NCBI GenBank assembly: GCA_012931725.1
Contig: CM022947.1
Coordinates: forward strand, 27,074,723 to 27,138,722
Length of the DNA stretch: 64,000 bases
Direction: 5' to 3'
Source of the DNA: Litsea cubeba
Lineage: Eukaryota > Streptophyta > Magnoliopsida > Laurales > Lauraceae
Shown: one piece after another, positions 11,548-22,359 of the stretch
Numbering within the stretch: position 1 is the stretch's first letter
Layout of the letters: every line of letters begins with the position of its first letter
Program-made: the position numbers and the translations under genes
The notes under the pieces: generated by a model
What the model was told of the DNA's origin: nothing
What the model saw: the letters and a program-made list of their open reading frames with translations, nothing else
Databases searched by the model: none

Positions 11548-14500
11548 CTACGGTTTAGGAGAGTGAGTAACTCCTAACTTTTTCCGGAGATACTCGAAGA
11601 CTTCCTTTGGCAGAGGTTTCGTGAAAATATCAGCCACTTGCTCAGTTGTTGGAACATATTCCAACTTGACCTCTCCATCAGCAACTTTATCTTTAAGAAA
11701 ATGATAACGAATTGCTACATGCTTTGTTCGAGAGTGCTGAACAGGATTCTTAGATATATGAATTGCACTCGTGTTGTCACATAGGATCGGCGTAGGATCC
11801 GTTGTAGGAACTCCTAAATCAGAGAGCATTTGCCGCATCCATAACACTTGTGTACAACAAGTTGCCGCTGCAATGTATTCCGCTTCCGCTGTCGAAAGGG
11901 ATACTGAGTCTTGCTTCTTACTATGCCAAACAACTAATCTTTCTCCAAGATAAAATGCGCCGCCGCTAGTACTCTTGCGATCATCTACGCATCCAGCCCA
12001 ATCGGCATCAGAATATGCAACTAGAGTGAAGGATTTGCCTTTGGGATACCAGATACCAAGCTCCATAGTACCTTTCAGATATCGAAAGATTCTTTTCACT
12101 GCTGTAAGGTGCGTTTCAGTTGGTGCTGCTTGAAAACGTGCAACCATACATACTTCTTGTAGAAGATCTGGTCTTGTTGCAGTCAAGTAGAGCAAGCTTC
12201 CTATCATAGAGCGATAGGTGGTATGATCAACGGACGAGGCCTTATCATCTTTGCTAAGCTTTGTGTTCGTTGACATTGGTGTGCTCACTGGCTTGCTGTC
12301 TTCCATATTGAACCGTTTTAGCATTTCCTTAATGTACTTCATTTGTGATATGAAGATGCCATGTTTCAGCTGCTGAACTTGTAAACCAAGAAAGAACTTT
12401 AGTTCTCCAAGCATCGACATCTCAAATTCTTTCTTCATCTTTTCTGCAAAATTCCTGCACATCTCCTCATCATTGCCACCAAAGATTATGTCATCAACAT
12501 AAACAATGACAACCAGCTGTTTGCTTAACTCAGTTTTGACATACAGATTGCTATCAACCATTCCTTTTCCAAAACCGATCTTGCGGAGATATAGGTCCAG
12601 CCTTGCATACCACGCCCTTGGCGCTTGTTTCAGCCCATAAAGAGCCTTTTTCAACTTGCACACTAGATCTGAATTTTTGCTGATGAGAAAACCATCAGGT
12701 TGCTCAATGTAGACCTTTTCTTCAAGTAAACCATTCAAGAAAGCTGACTTTACGTCCATCTGAAATACCTTGAAGATTTTGTATGCTGCCAATGCAAGAA
12801 ACATACGAATAGCTTCCAGACAAGCCACCGGTGCAAAGGTCTCTTCAAAATCTATGCCTTCAACTTGAGCATAGCCTTTACAAACCAGCCTTGCTTTGTT
12901 TCTAATGACTTGACCATCTTCATTCAGCTTATTCCGAAAGACCCATTTAGTACCAATAACATTCTTATCAGTAGGTCTAGGAACAAGTTCCCATGTGGAG
13001 TTCTTCTCAATTTGCTCCAACTCCTCATGCATAGCTTTCAACCAACTTTCATCGAGACTGGCTTCAGCCACAGTCTTGGGTTCAATGGTGGACATAAGTG
13101 AGTAATTGCTAACTACACTTTGTCTAGTTTGAACACCTGCCTTAGGATCTCCAATTATTTGATCCTTAGGGTGTTGCTCTACCCAAGTGCTGTGCTTCTT
13201 AGGTGTAGTATCTTCTGAGTCATCCTTTGATTTCTCAGAATCATTAGATTCAGCCATCTCATCATCAATCTCACTCGAGTCCTCATAAACTGGACTGTCA
13301 TTATGAGTTGCATTCTTTGGTTCAATATTCTCATCTATTCTCACATCAGCACTTTCTATGATTTTTCTGGTTCTTTTGTTAAGACACCTATATGCCTTGC
13401 TAGTAGAGGAGTAACCCAGAAATATACCTTCGTCAGCTCTTTCTTCAAATTTGCCCGGATTTTGTTCGAGCCGCTTGATGTAACACTTGCTGCCGAAGAC
13501 TCTGAAGTGCTTGACTGTTGCTTTTCTTCCGAACCATAGCTCATAGGGAGTTTTGTCTTCATGTGGCCTGATCAAGCATCGATTTTGAATGTATACAGCC
13601 GTATGAATTGCCTCTTTCCAATACTTGTCAGCCATCTTGCTTTCACTTAGCATCGTACGAGCCATCTCTTGTACGGTGCGATTCTTCCGTTCCACAACTC
13701 CATTTTGCTGTGGAGTTCTAGGGGCTGAGTACTGTCTTTGAATGCCATGATGTTCACAATATTTAGTGAACTCTTCAGATGTGAACTCGCCTCCACGATC
13801 AGACCTTAAAATCTTGATACGTTTTTCCAATTGATTTTCAACCTGTGCTTTAAACATTTTAAAACGATCAAGTGCTTGATGCTTATGCTTAAGAAACAAT
13901 ACCCATGTCATACGAGTATAATCATCAATGCATAACATGAAATACTTATCTCCATTGGTGCTTTGAGTTCGCATTGGTCCACAGAGATCAGTGTGCACTA
14001 GCTCAAGAGGTTTCTTGGAATGATGCTCCTTTGACTTGAACATAACCCTCGTTTGCTTTCCCTTTTGGCAAGAGTCGCAAATAGGATTGGAAGGCTTTTC
14101 AACTGTAGACATGCCTCTTACAGCCTTTGAATTGCAAATCTTTGACATGTTATCAAAGCTTAGATGCCCAAGGCGTTTGTGCCACAACCAACTTTCCTCT
14201 GTCCGACTCATCAAGCAGGTCTTTTCAGCTCCATCTGACAATGTATAGAGATTTCCAGCAGTTCTTGATCCAGTTGCCACTGTTTTGCCGTTGCTACTCT
14301 TCTTGATGGCAAACCCATTCTTTGTGAAGATAACTTCGTGACCCTTGTCACAGATCTGGCTCACACTAAGCAGGTTGTGTCTCAATCCAGACACATATAA
14401 GACTTCTTCCGATCTGATCTTGTTTGCCATAAGCTGAATAACACCTTTTCCGCAGATTTTGGCACCATCATTGTTGCCAAACTTCACTGAACCGCCTTCA

Positions 14501-16395
14501 TAGTGCTGTAATTTGATGAATTTCTCTTTATCACCAGTCATATGGCTTGAACAACCACTATCAAGGACCCATGGTGCTGCCTTCTTTTGTGCATTGAATG
14601 CCATTTGCACAATGAGAGATTCTTTGGGACTTTCTGCACTTTGCTTTGCTCGCCAAGCCTTGACTAACTTGGGTTTCTTTTCAACCTGAAATTTGTTAGC
14701 AATGTGCAACCTACAATCCCTAGCCAAGTGTCCATAATTATGACACATATAGCACTCAATTTTGTGGCTACTTAGGATTGAAAAAGGATTCCTAGTCACA
14801 AGTGGGCTGTTTCTTACATAGAATTTGCAATCAGCTCTTTTATGTCCAAACATATTACAATGAAAGCAATAACCATAGAATTTGTATCTTCTTTGTGGCT
14901 GGTTAATCTTCATTACCTTTCTAACAGGAATGGACTCCTTTCTAGGTTGAGTGGGCTTCATAGAGTTAGAAGGTGCAGTGACTTGCTTCACAAACTCTTT
15001 CTTTTCAGGAGGTGCAATCTTAGAGGATTCACCTTTCTCAAATCCTAGACCAAATCTGAAGTGGGCAGGTCTTTGAACTTTCAGTAGTTCATTGAGTTTC
15101 ATAGTCCCTTCAATCGCTTGGAGCGCTTTGAGTTTTTTGCTATTTTCCAAATTTTCAGCCTTTGCTCTATTGATCTCAGTTTCAAGTTTCATAGCCTCTT
15201 CCTTTTTGATACTTATTTGGTTTTCAAGGACTTCTACCATTCTTTTATATTCTTCTACTTGAGTTTTCAAAGAAATAATAGAACTTTCAGATTCATGGAG
15301 AAGTTTCAGATGTTTCTTACTTGATTTGCGTTCCATGCTAAGCTCCTCAAGTGCGGCTATGAGTTCCTCTTCAAGATTGACTTCAGCCTCCTCATCCTCT
15401 TCCGGATCTAGCTCTTCTTCTTCTTCAACAGTGACCATGAAGAGAGCTTCGGTTGATTCATCATCGTCTGAAGTTTCAGACGTGCTGTCATCTTGTTGAC
15501 ATAGAAAGTTTTTAGCTTTGCCCCTTTTTCTGAAATTTCTCTTTCCTTTACTCTTTTCAGCATAAGAGTCATTATCATTGTCTTCTTTTAGCGGACACTT
15601 CGCAGCAAAGTGACCAACACCTCCACAATTGAAGCATTTAAAGGGTAGCTTCCCTTTGTACTTGCCATTGCTTCCTTTCTTCAACTTTCTAACAAATTGA
15701 GCCTCAAGCTCATCATCATCAGTATCAGAATCATGACCAGCAGTCTCTTTTGCCTTTTTCTGAACTTTGAAGGCTGCTTCTTTATCAGATGAAGACGTCT
15801 TTCCTATGCGCATCTCATAGGCAGTTAGAGAACCATGTAATTCATCCATGGAAAATGCATTCAGATCTTTGGCTTCTTCGATGGCTGAGACTTTTGAATC
15901 AAACCGGGGAAGAAGAGATCTTAGAACCTTTTTGACGATGACCGGCTCTTTAATCTCCTCCCCTAGTCCACGAATGTCATTCGTGACTTCATTCACTCGT
16001 TGCATATACGAGTTAACATTCTCGCTTTCCTCCATGCGAAGAGATTCAAATTGAGAGCGATGGGTTTGTAATTTGGCTTCTTTAATCTTCTCATCACCTT
16101 CATGTATGCTTTGCAACTTGTCCCAAATTTCCTTGGCTGTTTTGCATGCAATTACTTTGACAAGCTCGCTGTCCACAAGGCCACTAAAGAGTGCATTCTG
16201 CGCCTTGGAGTCGTTGTCTGCTAACTTCTTCGATGCTGTATCATTGGGTACGGTGGCAGCATTGTAACCGGCTCTGACAGCCTCCCAAACATCATAGCCA
16301 AGAGATTTGATGAAGGCTTGCATCCTAATCTTCCAAAAGGAGTAATTAGAACCATCAAACAGAGGTGCTTTCATATTCCCTGTATTGACTGCCAT
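11548..16395 (-). CDS. Copia-1 gag-pol polyprotein (intact)
   Basis: About 1,615 residues from the ATG at 16395; a reading that starts at TTG four codons upstream is less likely. Gag (about 1-190) is UBN2-like with FDGSNYSFWKIRMQAF. CCHC knuckle 1 (CFNCGGVGHFAAKC) is near residue 256. An acidic, coiled-coil segment (about 310-440) precedes knuckles 2 (CFHCNMFGHKRADC, about 510) and 3 (CYMCHNYGHLARDC, about 551). Protease DSG is near 615. The GAG-pre-integrase motif HKRLGHLSF is near 741. Integrase D-D-E are in HTDLCGP (~805), SDRGGEF (~869) and NGVVERKNR (~903). RT has YVDD near 1303. RNase H has YSDADWAG (~1467), STAEAEYIA (~1510) and LCDNTSAI (~1544). No stop or frameshift. One polyprotein, cut by its own protease, makes the particle, reverse-transcribes the RNA and integrates the DNA. 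Confidence 0.95.
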   Translation of the reverse strand: MAVNTGNMKAPLFDGSNYSFWKIRMQAFIKSLGYDVWEAVRAGYNAATVPNDTASKKLADNDSKAQNALFSGLVDSELVKVIACKTAKEIWDKLQSIHEGDEKIKEAKLQTHRSQFESLRMEESENVNSYMQRVNEVTNDIRGLGEEIKEPVIVKKVLRSLLPRFDSKVSAIEEAKDLNAFSMDELHGSLTAYEMRIGKTSSSDKEAAFKVQKKAKETAGHDSDTDDDELEAQFVRKLKKGSNGKYKGKLPFKCFNCGGVGHFAAKCPLKEDNDNDSYAEKSKGKRNFRKRGKAKNFLCQQDDSTSETSDDDESTEALFMVTVEEEEELDPEEDEEAEVNLEEELIAALEELSMERKSSKKHLKLLHESESSIISLKTQVEEYKRMVEVLENQISIKKEEAMKLETEINRAKAENLENSKKLKALQAIEGTMKLNELLKVQRPAHFRFGLGFEKGESSKIAPPEKKEFVKQVTAPSNSMKPTQPRKESIPVRKVMKINQPQRRYKFYGYCFHCNMFGHKRADCKFYVRNSPLVTRNPFSILSSHKIECYMCHNYGHLARDCRLHIANKFQVEKKPKLVKAWRAKQSAESPKESLIVQMAFNAQKKAAPWVLDSGCSSHMTGDKEKFIKLQHYEGGSVKFGNNDGAKICGKGVIQLMANKIRSEEVLYVSGLRHNLLSVSQICDKGHEVIFTKNGFAIKKSSNGKTVATGSRTAGNLYTLSDGAEKTCLMSRTEESWLWHKRLGHLSFDNMSKICNSKAVRGMSTVEKPSNPICDSCQKGKQTRVMFKSKEHHSKKPLELVHTDLCGPMRTQSTNGDKYFMLCIDDYTRMTWVLFLKHKHQALDRFKMFKAQVENQLEKRIKILRSDRGGEFTSEEFTKYCEHHGIQRQYSAPRTPQQNGVVERKNRTVQEMARTMLSESKMADKYWKEAIHTAVYIQNRCLIRPHEDKTPYELWFGRKATVKHFRVFGSKCYIKRLEQNPGKFEERADEGIFLGYSSTSKAYRCLNKRTRKIIESADVRIDENIEPKNATHNDSPVYEDSSEIDDEMAESNDSEKSKDDSEDTTPKKHSTWVEQHPKDQIIGDPKAGVQTRQSVVSNYSLMSTIEPKTVAEASLDESWLKAMHEELEQIEKNSTWELVPRPTDKNVIGTKWVFRNKLNEDGQVIRNKARLVCKGYAQVEGIDFEETFAPVACLEAIRMFLALAAYKIFKVFQMDVKSAFLNGLLEEKVYIEQPDGFLISKNSDLVCKLKKALYGLKQAPRAWYARLDLYLRKIGFGKGMVDSNLYVKTELSKQLVVIVYVDDIIFGGNDEEMCRNFAEKMKKEFEMSMLGELKFFLGLQVQQLKHGIFISQMKYIKEMLKRFNMEDSKPVSTPMSTNTKLSKDDKASSVDHTTYRSMIGSLLYLTATRPDLLQEVCMVARFQAAPTETHLTAVKRIFRYLKGTMELGIWYPKGKSFTLVAYSDADWAGCVDDRKSTSGGAFYLGERLVVWHSKKQDSVSLSTAEAEYIAAATCCTQVLWMRQMLSDLGVPTTDPTPILCDNTSAIHISKNPVQHSRTKHVAIRYHFLKDKVADGEVKLEYVPTTEQVADIFTKPLPKEVFEYLRKKLGVTHSPKP

Positions 16396-16447
16396 GTGAT
16401 TTGACAAGAGATCACCCTTAGCGTATTAAACTGATCAAGGGAACCTC

Positions 16448-16459
16448 GCTCTGATACCA
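16448..16459 (-). promoter_or_regulatory. Copia-1 primer binding site (tRNA-iMet)
   Basis: Minus-strand TGGTATCAGAGC begins two bases inside the 5' LTR end at 16462. It is complementary to the 3' end of initiator methionine tRNA, the usual primer for plant Copia elements. Confidence 0.9.
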
Positions 16460-16605
16460 ATTGTTGGATATCGCGATCACTGAGAGGGGGGGGTGAATCA
16501 GTGATTTCTAAAAACAGGTCCAATTCAACAACAAAACAAGTAAAATCACACAATGACACCAGATTTAACGTGGTTCACCGAAAGGCTACGTCCACGGTTC
16601 AAAGA

Positions 16606-16784
16606 CTGTCCGAACACCAATCCGGGACAGATCTGAATCTTATTTAGTCGCACCAACGACAAACAGCACCAACCCTTAGTTTCAGATAGCACCAACTATC
16701 TAGGAAGCACCGACTCCCATTACAATTTATCTGCACCAACAGATAGGATCACCAAACCCCAGACATCAAGCACCAACTTGATGT
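16606..16784 (-). other. Stem-loop array with TTGGTG loops, Copia-1 5' LTR
   Basis: Read on the minus strand it starts with the 8-bp ACATCAAG/CTTGATGT hairpin (16763-16784) and ends with the bulged CTGTC/GACAG hairpin (16606-16630). It lies downstream of the TATA box (17073-17081), so it would be in the RNA leader. See 38368-38546 for the full description. Confidence 0.65.
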
Positions 16785-17072
16785 AAAAACAGAATAGAAG
16801 ATAAATTCTGTCTACAGCCCTTCCCCTCTACAATTCTCTCTCTCTCAATCCCTTTACAAATTGAAATTAAAGCATAAACAGAGAGACACTTAACTCATGG
16901 ACGAATCACCATCTTCTAGAGCATAATCTCGTCCACAATTGCTGTAGAAAACGTCACCACATCAGCACACAGCAACACACACCAGCAGCTTCTTCTTTCT
17001 CTCAAGAACTCTCTAAAACTCTTCTCTATTCTTTCTCTCTTCTGGTGTATCTTTAGAACGACCCATACATGC

Positions 17073-17081
17073 CTTTATATA
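17073..17081 (-). promoter_or_regulatory. Copia-1 TATA box
   Basis: Minus-strand TATATAAAG followed by GCATGTATGGG; conserved in Copia-2 (38072, 43382) and Copia-3 (53166). It sets transcription into the PBS and gag. Confidence 0.75.
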
Positions 17082-20000
17082 GGTTATAGTAACCCTTAAT
17101 TGTATTTAAAACAGGCTACAATTCGTTTAGAAAGAGTCCCAAACGAAATAGATAAGAGTGCTGAATTTTCGTGCAAAACTTCTAATTCTGCGCAACTCTG
17201 GTTCCCGTGCTCGGTCGACATCCTGGCTTGCTCGGTCGACCGAAGACACTGACTGGAAACAGACAACTTTTGAGCTCGGTCGACATCCTGGGGTCCCGGT
17301 CGACCGAAGACACACTGTGTCACGAAAATAACTGGGAGCTACCTGAATCTGTTTTCTGCAGGTTTCTTCTTGCTCGGTCGACCGCATGAAGAGCCGGTCG
17401 ACCGCGTGCTCTGCTTCAGGAATTCTGAATTCCTGACTGTTTCAATTCTGTTTCTTCTTTTCAGCTCTATCAACACTAGCCTATTAACATCATGTTTGTG
17501 ACAATGTGTTGACAAGAATTCCAACTCAAAACAATACTTGAGATGCTAACTTCTTCAATTCATCAAAAGACTTCTCAAGTCATCTCAAATTCCAACATAC
17601 AATTGCTTCAAGCATTCATTGGAACGCTCATTCTGAGCCACCATACTTACAATCAGAACAAATGTACCTTTGTTGACACCAAAAATGTCACTTTGCCCCT
17701 TCAACATCAAGAAAGCTACATGAAGTCGTGGCCTACCACAAATGGGCGATGCGACTTCTAAAACAATCAAATCTTGTCAGAATCAAACAAAAACTGCAAG
17801 ATCCTTCAAGACAGCCAAAAAAGGAGTACACAAGAAGTTTTGGGCCATTTCAAAATCATTTGGCCTAACTTCGCTTCTCCGATAGCTGAACAAGAGCTCT
17901 CGGCGGTGACAACATCGGAGACACCAAATCTTTGATCAAAGCCTATGGATAGTCTCAAAATACATTCAAAAGGCTCAACGTCAAGTTCCGAGTCAAACCG
18001 ACAATGTTTGACCCTACATCAACCCTCTAACAGCTAAATCAAGCCTCTCGGCGGCGAGAATCACCGAGAAAATCACTCATTAGATAGAGCACATGGCTAG
18101 CTTCAAGATGCTTATAAAGGGCTACACGTCAAGTTTTAAGTCATTTCAGCAACATTTGAACAGACTTTGACCTTCGGAAGCCAAATCAGGCCTCTCTGCA
18201 GCGAAGCACCCCGGGACCATGGTTTCCAAGACAGAGCCTGTGGATCATCTCAAAATGACTCCAATAGGCTCCCTGTCAAATTTCAAGTCAATCGGACATT
18301 GGTTGACCGCACATCAAAGCGTAACATCTTCCTCACGAGAAAATCAAATCTACTGGTCCTGTATGGCTTCAAAACTCAAAGAAAAGCATATGGTTGGTCT
18401 TATTTACTGCTTAAGAGGCTTCACCTCAAATTTCAGGTCATTCCAACGTCGTTTAACCCAATTTCAGCTTCTGGCGGAAAATCGGTAACTCTACGCTACA
18501 AAGTCTTCGGCTTTCCCGAAAAATTGGAAACTTTGCACCCCAAAATGCAAGGATTCTCATCAAGTTTTCTACAGGGAAATCAAGCCAATAAATGAGCAAA
18601 AATGTCAAGAAAAATACAGAAGAAAAAAGAATCAGAAAAAACATCGAAACGACCGCAAAACGGAAACCAAAGAGGGAAAATCCCCCTAGAGTCGCAGCCC
18701 GCGACCCTGGCCCAGGGTCGCCCGAGACCATGGAGCCCCGGATCACCGGATTCGTCCTAGAAAGCCCCATTTTCCGTAGTTTTTCGCATTTCGAAGTTTC
18801 CAACTCCTGTGATTTTCCAAAACTCATACTTTTGAGGCACCAAATCCTTCTACATGCATCAAAATCACGGGCCCGTCTTCAAGAGTATCAAAATCAACAT
18901 TGATCGCCAACCGGTCGACCAAAAAAGTGCATTTTCTACCCGATCGATCGAGAAATCGACAGGACAGATGTCACCGGCCTGCTGTTAGCTATCAATGTCT
19001 GAAGTTACATGGTTATCTGATGTTGATCAGCATGTAAATCCATCGATGATCATCGCCAAAAGAACTCCAAAAGACGCGGCACGGCCCGCGACTCTTTAAT
19101 TGCTCGGCGACCACTTAATGCAACTAATTGGCTAGCTTTATTGCAGTCATTAATTCATTTCTTTGGACGGCCTAATCAGAAGCAAGCAAATGAGAGTTAC
19201 AAGTTACAAGAAAACTTTGCTGAAGTTCTGCATCAGCCACCACTGCAATGTGACAAAAGTCCCTTGGGGATACCCCCCCCCCCCCCCCCAAGGTCCTCGT
19301 CTTTTCTTTCTGCCTGTCTACTTAGCGTTTTATTGGACATAGGACCTCCTCTTGGTCTTTGTCCTCTAAAAATCTGAGGTTATAGCCAAGCCAAGCGAAT
19401 CAAGAGCATCCTCTGTTCTCATCTACATGGATGATGGCGAAGTCCACACATGGCTTGCGACCGTCAATCTAAACGAGTCCCCCACAATCTCCTGAGAAGT
19501 TAGATGCTCCTTTTCTTGCTTTTCATTGTATTTTGTGTTTTTCTAAAGGAGACAAAAATCACAAATCTTGTCCTTCATTATTGATAAGAATTGTAAATCG
19601 GCTATAAACGCCAAAACTCGACTATAAACGCCACAAATTCGGCTATAAACGCCAAAAATCGGCTATAAATGCCACAAAAATCGTCTTTCACGACAAATCA
19701 AGAAAATGTCTCTTTTCTTAAATATATGTGCAATGGAAAACTTGAAAGAAGTTGATTTCCTTTTTACTTGCGAAGGTCGATCTCCGGATCACCACTTGTA
19801 ATTCCAAGTAAAATAGAAAATCTGGCACACCCACACAAAAGATGTTGATACCCGCTTTTCCCGCCGGTTACGAAAGGGTCGTACCCCACGGGCTCCCATG
19901 TCCACCGGCCTCGATAGAACGGTGCGCAGATTGCACGGTTCATCAAGCTAACACACCCGGTGGGACTCATTTGAGAACACGATGCTTGGAAATAAAGTAC

Positions 20001-20164
20001 TTGCATACCATATTCTTGCTCTATGCTTATAATTCTTTTCTGGATTCCTTGGCTACTTTCTAGTTGATGGCCTACGTTGGATTTCGCATCTAAAAAAAAT
20101 GAGATAAGATTTTTTGGAAATTTCTAATTCTATCTTTGAATTTATTTCCACTCTTTCTCTTTTC

Positions 20165-22150
20165 AAAAACAAAAAATCAGATTTCTCAGTTTGGATTCAA
20201 AATTGAGAAACTTTGATCATCTCCAATCCTTCATCGTGCTTGCAGAAATGTTGAGCCTATTCGAGTTGGGATTTGGGCCATCATTTCTCTTCGATGAGTT
20301 CATTAGAGATAAAAAAAAAGAAAATAAAAAATCAGATTTCTCAATTTGGATTCAAAATTGAGAAACTTTGATCCTCTCCCATCGTTCATCGTGCTTGCAA
20401 AAATGTTGAGCCAGTTCGAATTGGGATTTGGCCCATCGTTTCTCTTCGATGAGTTCATTAGAGATCTAAAAAACAAAAATCAGATTTCTCAGTTTGGATT
20501 CAAAATTAAGAAACTTTGATCCTCTCCTATCGTTCATTGTGCTTGTAGAAATGTTGAGCCTCTTCGAATTGGGGTTTAGGCCATCGTTTCTCTTCGATGA
20601 GTTCATTTGAGATCTAACAAAAAAAAACAAAAAATCAAATTTCTCAGTTTGGATTCATAATTAAGAAACTTTGATCCTCTCCTATCGTTCATCGTGCTTG
20701 CAGAAATGTTGAGCCTGTTCGAGTTGAGATTTGGGCCATCGTTTCTCTTCGATGAGTTCATTAGAGATATCAAAAATAAAAAAAAATTAGATTTCTCAGT
20801 TTGGATTCAAAATTGAGAAGCTTTGATCCTCTCCTATCGTTCATCGTGCTTGCAGAAATGTTCAGCATGTTTTAGTTGGGATTTAGGTCATCGTTTCTCT
20901 TCGATGAGTTCATTAGAGATCTAAAAACAAAACAAAAAAATCAGATTTCTCAGTTTGGATTCAAAATTGAGAAACTTTGATCCTCTCCACTCTTTCATTG
21001 TACTTGCAGAAATGTTGAGCCCGTTCGAATTAGGATTTGGGCCATCGTTTCTCTTCGATGAGTTCATTAGAGATCTAATAAAAACAAAAAACAAAAAAAT
21101 TAGATTTCTCAGTTTGGATTCAAAATTGAGAAACTTTGATCCTCTCCCATCGTTCATCATGCTTGCAGAAATGTTGAGCCTGTTCGAGTTGAGATTTGGG
21201 CCATCGTTTCTCTTCGATGAGTTCATTAGAGATCTTAAAAAAAACAAAAAAACAAAAATCAGATTTTTGAGTTTGGATTCAAAATTGAGAAATTTTGATC
21301 ATCTCCTATCGTTCATCGCGCTTGTAGAAATATTGAGCCAGTTCGAGTTGGGATTTAGGCCATCGTTTCTCTTCAATGAGTTCATTTGAGAACTAAAAAA
21401 AAAATCAGATTTGTCAGTTTGGATTCAAAATTGAGAAACTTTGATCCTCTCCTGTCGTTCATCGTGCTTGCAAAAATGTTGAGCCTATTCGAATTGGGAT
21501 TTAGGCCATCATTTCTCTTCAATGAGTTCATTAGAGATCTAAAAAACAAAAATAAGATTTCTCAGTTTGGATTCAAAATTGAGAAACTTTGATCCTCTCC
21601 TATCGTTCATCATGCTTGCAGAAATGTTGAGCCTATTCGAATTGGGATTTGGGCCATCGTTTCTCTTCGATGAGTTCATTAGAGATCTCACAAAAAGAAA
21701 AGCCAAAAAATCAGATTTCTCAATTTGGATTCAAAATGGAGAAACTTTGATCCTCTCCTATCGTTCATCGTGCTTGCAGAATTGTTGAGCCAATTCGAGT
21801 TGGGATTTTGGCCATCGTTTCTCTTCGATGAGTTCATTAAAGATCTAACAAAAAAAAATCAGATTTCTCAGTTTGGATTCAAAATTGAGAAACTTTGATC
21901 CTCTCCTATCGTTCATCGTGCTTGCAGAATTGTTGAGCCAATTCGAGTTGGGATTTTGGCCATCGTTTCTCTTCGATTAGTTCATTAAAGATCTAACAAA
22001 AAAAAATCAGATTTCTTAGTTTAGATTCAAAATTGGGAAACTTTGATCCGCTCCTATTGTTCATCGTGCTTGCAGAAATGTTGAGCCTGTTCGAGTTGGG
22101 ATTTGGGCCATCGTTTCTCTTTGATGAGTCTATTTGGGATCTAAAAAAAA
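20165..22150 (+). repeat. ~150-bp tandem repeat array inside the Tat-A 5' LTR
   Basis: About 13 units begin at roughly 20178, 20333, 20481, 20636, 20788, 20942, 21101, 21260, 21406, 21554, 21712, 21860 and 22008, spaced 146-159 bases. Each contains TTTGGATTCAAAATTGAGAAA, GTTCATCGTGCTTGCAGAAA and TCGTTTCTCTTCGATGAG (with small changes), and ends in a variable A-rich linker that causes most length variation. Frames of 70-144 codons crossing units arise because the period is often divisible by three; they are not genes. Confidence 0.9.
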
Positions 22151-22359
22151 AGACATAGACCACTAAGGTTAAACCAATTGCGTTCTTTGATCCGGTTGAT
22201 TCAAGAAAAGCCTTGTCCAGAGTGTTGAGACAGCCTGACTGTTCTACGCAAGGGTCCTCCAAACGGGTTCATTAAGTAATCATACCCTTACCTGGGGGCT
22301 GTTCTATCAATCGAGATTTCATAAGACCGGGTTAGGAGGCCTATGTGTACTCTCTCATC

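Larger units (their letters stand above)
10201..17597 (-). mobile_element. Copia-1: complete Sirevirus-like Ty1/Copia retrotransposon
   Basis: A 7,397-bp element bounded by TGTTGG and CCAACA and by perfect 5-bp target duplications TACAA (10196-10200 and 17598-17602). It has two ~1.14-kb LTRs, an iMet PBS beside the right LTR, polypurine tracts beside the left LTR, and a single uninterrupted gag-pol frame. The LTRs differ by roughly five substitutions plus small indels by eye, so the insertion is recent. Three knuckles, a long coiled-coil Gag C-terminus and multiple polypurine tracts point to the Sirevirus (SIRE/Maximus) clade; there is no env-like ORF. Every part needed for autonomy is visible, so it is a candidate active element. 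Confidence 0.95.
16462..17597 (-). repeat. Copia-1 5' LTR
   Basis: 1,136 bp, TGTTGG...CCAACA; the promoter copy for the element. Differences from the left LTR include C/T changes near 10600/16850, 10789/17050 and 10850/17112, G/A in one CGGTCGAC half-site, and indels in short homopolymers. Confidence 0.95.
3749..17670 (+). repeat. LTR1: Tat-A family LTR inserted in Gypsy-0, interrupted twice
   Basis: It starts TGTTGACACC, the same start as the LTRs at 17671 and 46008, and can be followed block by block in the 17671 LTR. Two foreign insertions split it: the solo LTR 4904-7519 and Copia-1 10201-17597. Its last 68 bases (17603-17670) follow the Copia-1 target duplication. Without the insertions it is about 3.9 kb. 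It keeps a TATA box (8120-8127) and only a few copies of the internal ~150-bp repeat. The left flank is AGACT (3744-3748); no matching right copy exists because another LTR starts at 17671. It could be a solo LTR or part of a two-LTR junction. Confidence 0.8.

Noticed and set aside
11548..12900. Possible env-like ORF downstream of Copia pol, as in some Sireviruses
   Set aside because: Only about 200 bases with purine tracts separate the stop from the 3' LTR; no ORF.
20955..21788. Plus-strand frames of 68-144 codons with repeated QISQFGFKIEKL-like text
   Set aside because: They read through the ~150-bp tandem array; repeats of the same translated text come from the DNA period, and the matching LTR1 region has no such frame.
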